Assembly: GCF_964340395.1 (NCBI RefSeq)
Contig: NC_135564.1
Span: 4,820,361 to 4,882,360 of the forward strand
Length of the DNA stretch: 62,000 bases
Source: Glandiceps talaboti
Taxonomy: Eukaryota; Hemichordata; Enteropneusta; Spengelidae
Reading direction: 5' to 3'
Both the position numbers and the translations under genes were made by a program. The notes beneath the pieces are model-generated. The model was given only the letters and a program-made list of their open reading frames with translations, was not told the origin of the DNA and did not search any database. This document shows, piece by piece, positions 19,901 to 62,000 of the stretch. The first letter of the stretch is position 1. Each line of letters opens with the position of its first letter.

Positions 19901-20643
19901 CTAGTGTGATACAGTGATTTCAATAATTGTGTGTAATGTGTTGCTGTATTTTCCAAAAAATCAACAAAAAAATAACATCTACGCTTCTCATGGCCATGAA
20001 ATCATCCCTGTCAATATACATCACGTTATACTAGGACCTGGTATTGCTAGAATAAGAATACAGATCAAGCAGAAATCATGAATTATTTTAAATAGTGGGA
20101 ATGGATGAAAGCACTTTTCGTCATCAATTGACCTTTGACCTAAAGTCAGAGACCACTGTCAATGACAATAAGAATTTTAACCATCGTCACTCATGTCACT
20201 ACATCATTTTCTATTATAGCAACAATGTGAGAAAATATCAAAACTGAGTTTTAAAATTGAGAATATTTGAAATGATACCATAATTAATCGATTAATACGC
20301 AGACAAACGGAGCTCCACGTACACACGTGGTTGATCTGGCTTCGACATATGACCCTGACAAACGGCGTAATTTATCGTTATGGAGTTGATTTCTACGATC
20401 TGTAAACAACCTTACCTCTTTCGGTAACGCTAGCTCTCTTTCTTCTGGTGTCAATTCTGTTTCTTGTACGATTGGTGCCGGGGCAGCTGGTGGTGGTTTT
20501 TCCTTCTCTTGTGCCTTATTTTTCTGCCCCTCCTGTAATTTCTTAGCTATGTCATCTGTCGTTGTAAACTTTGGTTTGCTTTTTTTAACCTTCTTCTTTT
20601 TATCCTTTTTGGCAAAGAAATCGTCTAATGCTTTGTCTTCCAT
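13948..20643 (-). CDS. CDV3 homologue, complete, 5 coding exons
   Basis: Minus-strand exons in order: 20643-20416, 19036-18954, 17664-17516, 16740-16569, 14071-13948. Introns are GT-AG and phases join, giving 251 aa plus TGA (human CDV3 about 258 aa). The N-terminus MEDKALDDFFAKKDKKKK is the hallmark acidic/basic start. Exon 2 carries DDSEWKEY and DYSGLRIQSLQI (residues ~78-103). Exon 3 is acidic, then SGPWKK and an Ala-rich run. Exon 4 has GGVYRPPGAR (~165-174) and EQQFPSL (~196-202). Exon 5 has FEKVTRGGR and ends LDLENKYAALSK, matching the family's LQLDNQYAVL end. The protein is predicted to be disordered and soluble, without membrane segments. Family knowledge: CDV3 was named from carnitine-deficient mouse heart; it is cytoplasmic, without enzyme motifs and of uncertain function. 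The first methionine is chosen because it starts the conserved N-terminus and lies just below the divergent promoter. The last exon is easy to miss because an open plus-strand frame preceded by a TATA-like sequence overlaps it. Confidence 0.95.
14191..15583. mobile_element. 1.39-kb hAT-like non-autonomous DNA transposon, CDV3 intron 4
   Basis: Terminal inverted repeats of 27 bp: the left begins CAGGGGCATGAGGCAACAAT (14191-14217), and the right (15557-15583) is its complement with one mismatch. Both ends are flanked by the direct repeat GTCTGAC (14184-14190 and 15584-15590). hAT elements typically start CAGGGG/CAGTGG and make 8-bp duplications; here 7 bp are identical. The same host repeat occurs uninterrupted at 37461-37500, reading GTTGTCTGGCAAAGCTG, and acts as an empty site. 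The interior has no transposase frame. It includes a CpG-rich core (about 14500-15430). Confidence 0.8.
15270..15291. repeat. 22-bp perfect CpG palindrome inside the hAT-like element
   Basis: GAGCTCGCGATCGCGAGCTC at 15271-15290 is a perfect palindrome, and C and G outside it extend it to 22 bp. It lies in a stretch rich in TCGA/GCTCG motifs, in contrast to the CpG-poor introns around it. Confidence 0.95.
15591..15720 (-). mobile_element. SINE family B copy, interrupted by the hAT-like element
   Basis: The segment AAAGTTGGCCCAGAAC through GGTAACACTAATGTG and CTGAGATTGAAAGCCTGGCC recurs at 28735-28890, 37455-38060 and, inverted, 32163-32265 and 36700-36830. On the opposite strand the fuller copies contain a B-box-like GTTTGAATCCC and an A-box-like TGGTAGCTCTTTAG, so the family is probably tRNA-derived. 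Its other end lies left of the transposon, near 14165-14190. Confidence 0.55.
16195..16485. repeat. 31-bp minisatellite beside CDV3 exon 4, X-box/CCAAT-like units
   Basis: Seven regular units carry GGTTGCTAAGGAGTGACAG (starts 16222, 16253, 16284, 16315, 16346, 16377, 16408), followed by two diverged ones. The linker is either TGTGATTGG or TGTCACTGG. On the other strand each unit reads CTCCTTAGCAACCA, which resembles an RFX-type X-box half-site (CCTAGCAAC) next to a CCAAT sequence. It lies in CDV3 intron 4, about 90 bp past the exon 4 donor. Confidence 0.9.
16985..17235. repeat. ~60-bp tandem repeat, CDV3 intron 3
   Basis: Four to five units of CATGCAACAATTGTATTACA plus CACTCTGCAAGAGATCAT occur. 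Two unit types (CCACTCTGC and TCACCCTCTGC) alternate, suggesting a dimeric repeat. It is intronic and non-coding. Confidence 0.85.
17845..18225. mobile_element. Foldback element with ~140-bp arms, CDV3 intron 2
   Basis: Left arm (about 17850-17990) has GGCTCTGTTTGATGTAACCA and GCAGAAACCAATACGAAAC. The right arm (about 18085-18220) carries the complement with scattered differences, and inner segments (AGCAAGATT, AAATGAAAT) also pair. A transcript of either strand would fold into a long hairpin. No coding capacity. Confidence 0.65.
19322..19412. mobile_element. CTGTAAG MITE, degraded copy 3, CDV3 intron 1
   Basis: It shares the CCTCACACATCTGTCAA and CAGTGAGGGGGCAGAGTG interior with the copy at 11737-11832; the termini are decayed. 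Confidence 0.4.
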
Positions 20644-20741
20644 GATGCCTGAGGAAATTTTACCGAAATTTCAACGTCTGTGATCCGAAACACGCAACAG
20701 CAGCGGAAGACTCGTGAACACACCGGTGACCTGGCAAATTC

Positions 20742-20750
20742 CCGGAAGTG
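20742..20750 (+). promoter_or_regulatory. ETS/GABP-like site CCGGAAGTG
   Basis: CCGGAAGTG matches the ETS/GABP consensus and lies ~100 bp upstream of the CDV3 start codon, a usual distance in TATA-less promoters. Motif evidence only. Confidence 0.5.
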
Positions 20751-20755
20751 AAAAT

Positions 20756-20766
20756 TGCGCATGTGC
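20756..20766 (+). promoter_or_regulatory. NRF1-like site TGCGCATGTGC
   Basis: One mismatch from the palindromic NRF1 consensus TGCGCATGCGC, six bases beyond the ETS-like site. This pairing is frequent in bidirectional promoters. Confidence 0.4.
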
Positions 20767-21357
20767 AGCTATCAGATCCTCTAAGTTATCGACAAGAAAA
20801 ATAATGAGCTGAGCCATTTAATAATCTTGGCAAAGAACTTTTAAAAAATATCAAATTTTACAATACGTTCAATACTGCATTATAATCACTTGTATATATG
20901 TTGGTATTTCTGCGGTTATGAATATTTTTTTCAAACGAATATACCTAATTTTCCTGGAGTTTCAAAATGTTAAGTGTTTAGGGAGACTTCTTGCATGTGT
21001 AATGTATCTTGGGATATCCCCATTGAGGTCGTGCACAGTGTACTGCATGCATGCGTTGTCGAGTGTTCTCCGCCGTCAACACCTGACTTGGTACATATGG
21101 CTGTGCAGTGATCGCAACCGTTTCTAACAATGCAACACGGAAAGATGAACGTTCTTCGACATGAAGCACCCAAGAAGACACCAATATATAGTTTGTGAGA
21201 ACTTTGAACAGTGTTGATCACACTTTTTGACGTACACCAAGAACTGCACATACTAATGGCTGTGTTGAAGTACACAACCGACCGCAGAATACCCCGCTAC
21301 TATTAAAATCGGTACCGCTACCACGGGCCTTATATAGCAGTAAAACTCGATCCAGGC

Positions 21358-60336
<38,979 letters not shown>

Positions 60337-61059
60337 GTAAGTACAGAAATACACTCTGTGTACTCTAGCCTAGAAACTATCCCAATTTTCTCCAATCTCT
60401 CTCTCTCTCCGTCAAATCAAATGAGTTTATCTAGAACAACAGTCTGTTCTTACCAGTGACAGCAGTGTGCGCAGTTTAATGCTTTTAAAGTGTTGATATA
60501 AACATGGTAATGTTATGGTGTCCTCACCTGCACTATACGAAAAGTCTTATACCTGTGACTTAATTTACCCATGGTGATCTCTCCCCTTGGGGCTGTAGAC
60601 AGTCAAAAGTGGTACTGCATCTCATACTACCCCTGGACAGAGATGATGGTTAGGTGGGTCACAGGTAGGGTAAAGGTTGGGTAAAGGTGGGTAAATTGGA
60701 CTTTTTGTGTAGTGCTGACTGACATAAACATGGCCACACTACTTGAATATTAATTAGCAACTCTCTGAATAAAGTAACCAATTACAACCACCAAATACAA
60801 CTGCCTGGCAGTGTGTAATAAATTACAACTGACATGCAATGTTCACCCAGCAGGAGATTTAGCTAGATTTTCGATAGATTATATTCATTTGACTAGACCT
60901 AAAAATAAAATTGAGCATACAGATAGTTTCTAGAGTATGTACTATATGCTGACTACATAAAAATATATAATTTATGTATAATGTATACCAGATTGAAAAT
61001 ACTTGTAACCACCACCATTAATTTGACAGTTTTGATATTATTCTGAAACATTTTCCTTG

Positions 61060-61146
61060 TTCAACTGAGGAAAATATGAGTGACATAAGGGGCCCTGTCA
61101 CTCCTCGTCTTCAAATCACACTGACAAGACCCCTTAGGTCACCAAG
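61060..61146. mobile_element. Small foldback element, copy 3
   Basis: TGAGTGACATAAGGGGCCCT and the right arm GACAAGACCCCTTAGGTCAC pair around a CTCCTCGTCTTCAAATCACA loop; same family as 50700-50802. Confidence 0.6.
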
Positions 61147-61532
61147 TATGTGCCGGTACTTTGAATGATAATCTATCTAGAGATAGTCACTTGAAACTCT
61201 CTTCACCTTTTTATCTAAAATCTTCAATGCAACATGGCGTCTGTAGCATACTGGATGGCAAGCATTCTCACTACACAGCCTATGAGCTGAGTAATTCGAA
61301 CTCGGTATTTTTGGCCACGCCTCATTCTCTATAACCAGCATAAGGAAAGTATAAAATTAGCATATCACTTGTTGATATATGAGGTTATTTATTCAAATCA
61401 TATTCCATATATGGTCACATAGGTCATGTCCAAGTCAACTGACATAATATTGCCATAATGCAAGCATCATGTGACTGTGCATGGTATCCATAAAAAATAC
61501 TGCATTTGATTAACTGTATTCACACACAGTGT

Positions 61533-61940
61533 GCAGAAAATGATTGTCTTGCCAGGTTCACCACCCATCCTTCTACAAAGGCCAAAATTAGTGAATTTTC
61601 AATACCAAGTTCGCAGCCTGTGTGGAGAAAATGCTTCCCTTGCCAGTTTAACCATACTGCCTACCACAGAGGCTAAATTACAGGTTGAGTTTTCAATACC
61701 AAGTTCACAGGCTGTGTGGAGAAAATGTTTCCCTGGCCAGTTTAACCATACAGCCTACCACAGAGGCTAAATTACAGGTTGAGTTTTCAATACTAAGTTC
61801 ACAGGCAGTGTGGAGAAAATGCTTGCCAGGTTCACCGTCCATCCTGCTACAGAGGCCAAAATTACTGTGTTTTCAATACCAAATTCACAGGCTGTGTGAA
61901 GAAAGTGCTTGCCAGGTTAACCATGCAGCTGCTGCAGAGG
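61533..61940. repeat. ~90-bp tandem repeat, about 4.5 units
   Basis: GTGTGGAGAAAATGCTTGCC, AGAGGCCAAAATTA and GAGTTTTCAATACCAAGTTC recur with spacings of about 95, 92 and 88 bp. Overlapping open frames across it come from the periodicity and lack a family match. Confidence 0.9.
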
Positions 61941-62000
61941 GTAGAGAGAATATGGTGTAATAATTCATATTTAGTGTTCTCTGACTAACTCAGTATTTTT

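Larger units (their letters stand above)
20644..21357. promoter_or_regulatory. Divergent promoter between CDV3 and the RFX gene
   Basis: The two start codons are 714 bp apart and point outwards, so both 5' UTRs and promoters must lie here unless upstream non-coding exons exist. The CDV3-proximal 150 bp is CpG-bearing and contains ETS-like and NRF1-like sites. No TATA box is obvious. The arrangement resembles the bidirectional promoters common at housekeeping genes. Confidence 0.6.
60337..62000 (+). other. RFX intron 6, left part
   Basis: Begins GTAAGT after exon 6. It holds a foldback element (61060-61146) and a ~90-bp tandem repeat near the right edge. No further exon is seen before the window ends. 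Confidence 0.75.

Noticed and set aside
61531-61960. Repeat-containing open frames near the right edge
   Set aside because: The frame is kept only by the ~90-bp tandem repeat and is not consistent across units; no family similarity.

Overview
This is animal nuclear DNA: AT-rich, intron-rich, full of microsatellites, minisatellites and small mobile elements, with three spliced protein genes recognisable by conserved protein sequence. The proteins are close to vertebrate families (TEX9, CDV3, RFX5/RFX7). Introns of 0.3-19 kb, abundant TATG/ACATG-type simple repeats and a working minor-spliceosome (U12) intron point to a slowly evolving invertebrate bilaterian. A non-vertebrate deuterostome such as a hemichordate or amphioxus fits, but a spiralian cannot be excluded from sequence alone. 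No prokaryotic, organellar, rRNA, CRISPR or viral features were seen.

Layout. 1-1792: upstream of the first gene, nothing recognised. 1793-8907 (+): complete TEX9, 11 coding exons, 392 aa. 8908-13947: convergent 3' region shared by TEX9 and CDV3, with a TATG/TGTC array and dispersed repeats. 13948-20643 (-): complete CDV3, 5 coding exons, 251 aa; its last intron carries a 1.39-kb hAT-like non-autonomous transposon. 20644-21357: short divergent promoter between CDV3 and the next gene, with ETS-like and NRF1-like sites. 21358-60336 and beyond (+): 5' part of an RFX5/RFX7-type transcription factor, six exons and 180 aa visible, running off the right edge. Its first intron is about 19.3 kb, and most of 21.4-62 kb is its introns, packed with repeats.

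Notable points. (1) The RFX DNA-binding domain is split by an AT-AC U12-type intron with near-perfect 5' splice-site and branch-point motifs; only the AC acceptor restores the conserved K-YCYSG reading frame. (2) Three real splice sites have been copied in tandem into the neighbouring intron: the TEX9 exon 6 donor and the RFX exon 4 and exon 5 acceptors. This leaves decoy sites 53, 67 and about 40 bp apart. (3) Several mobile-element families can be delimited by terminal inverted repeats. For two of them (a hAT-like element and a TAA-target Tourist-like MITE) other copies of the host SINE serve as empty sites. (4) RFX7 and TEX9 are also neighbours in human (15q21.3, from memory), so this looks like an old linkage with CDV3 placed between.

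The three genes are not an operon and share no pathway: TEX9 is a coiled-coil centriolar-satellite/cilium-associated protein, CDV3 a small cytoplasmic protein of poorly known function, and the RFX gene a nuclear transcription factor. Exon coordinates were derived by hand from splice sites, reading phase and protein conservation. UTRs and transcription starts were not determined.
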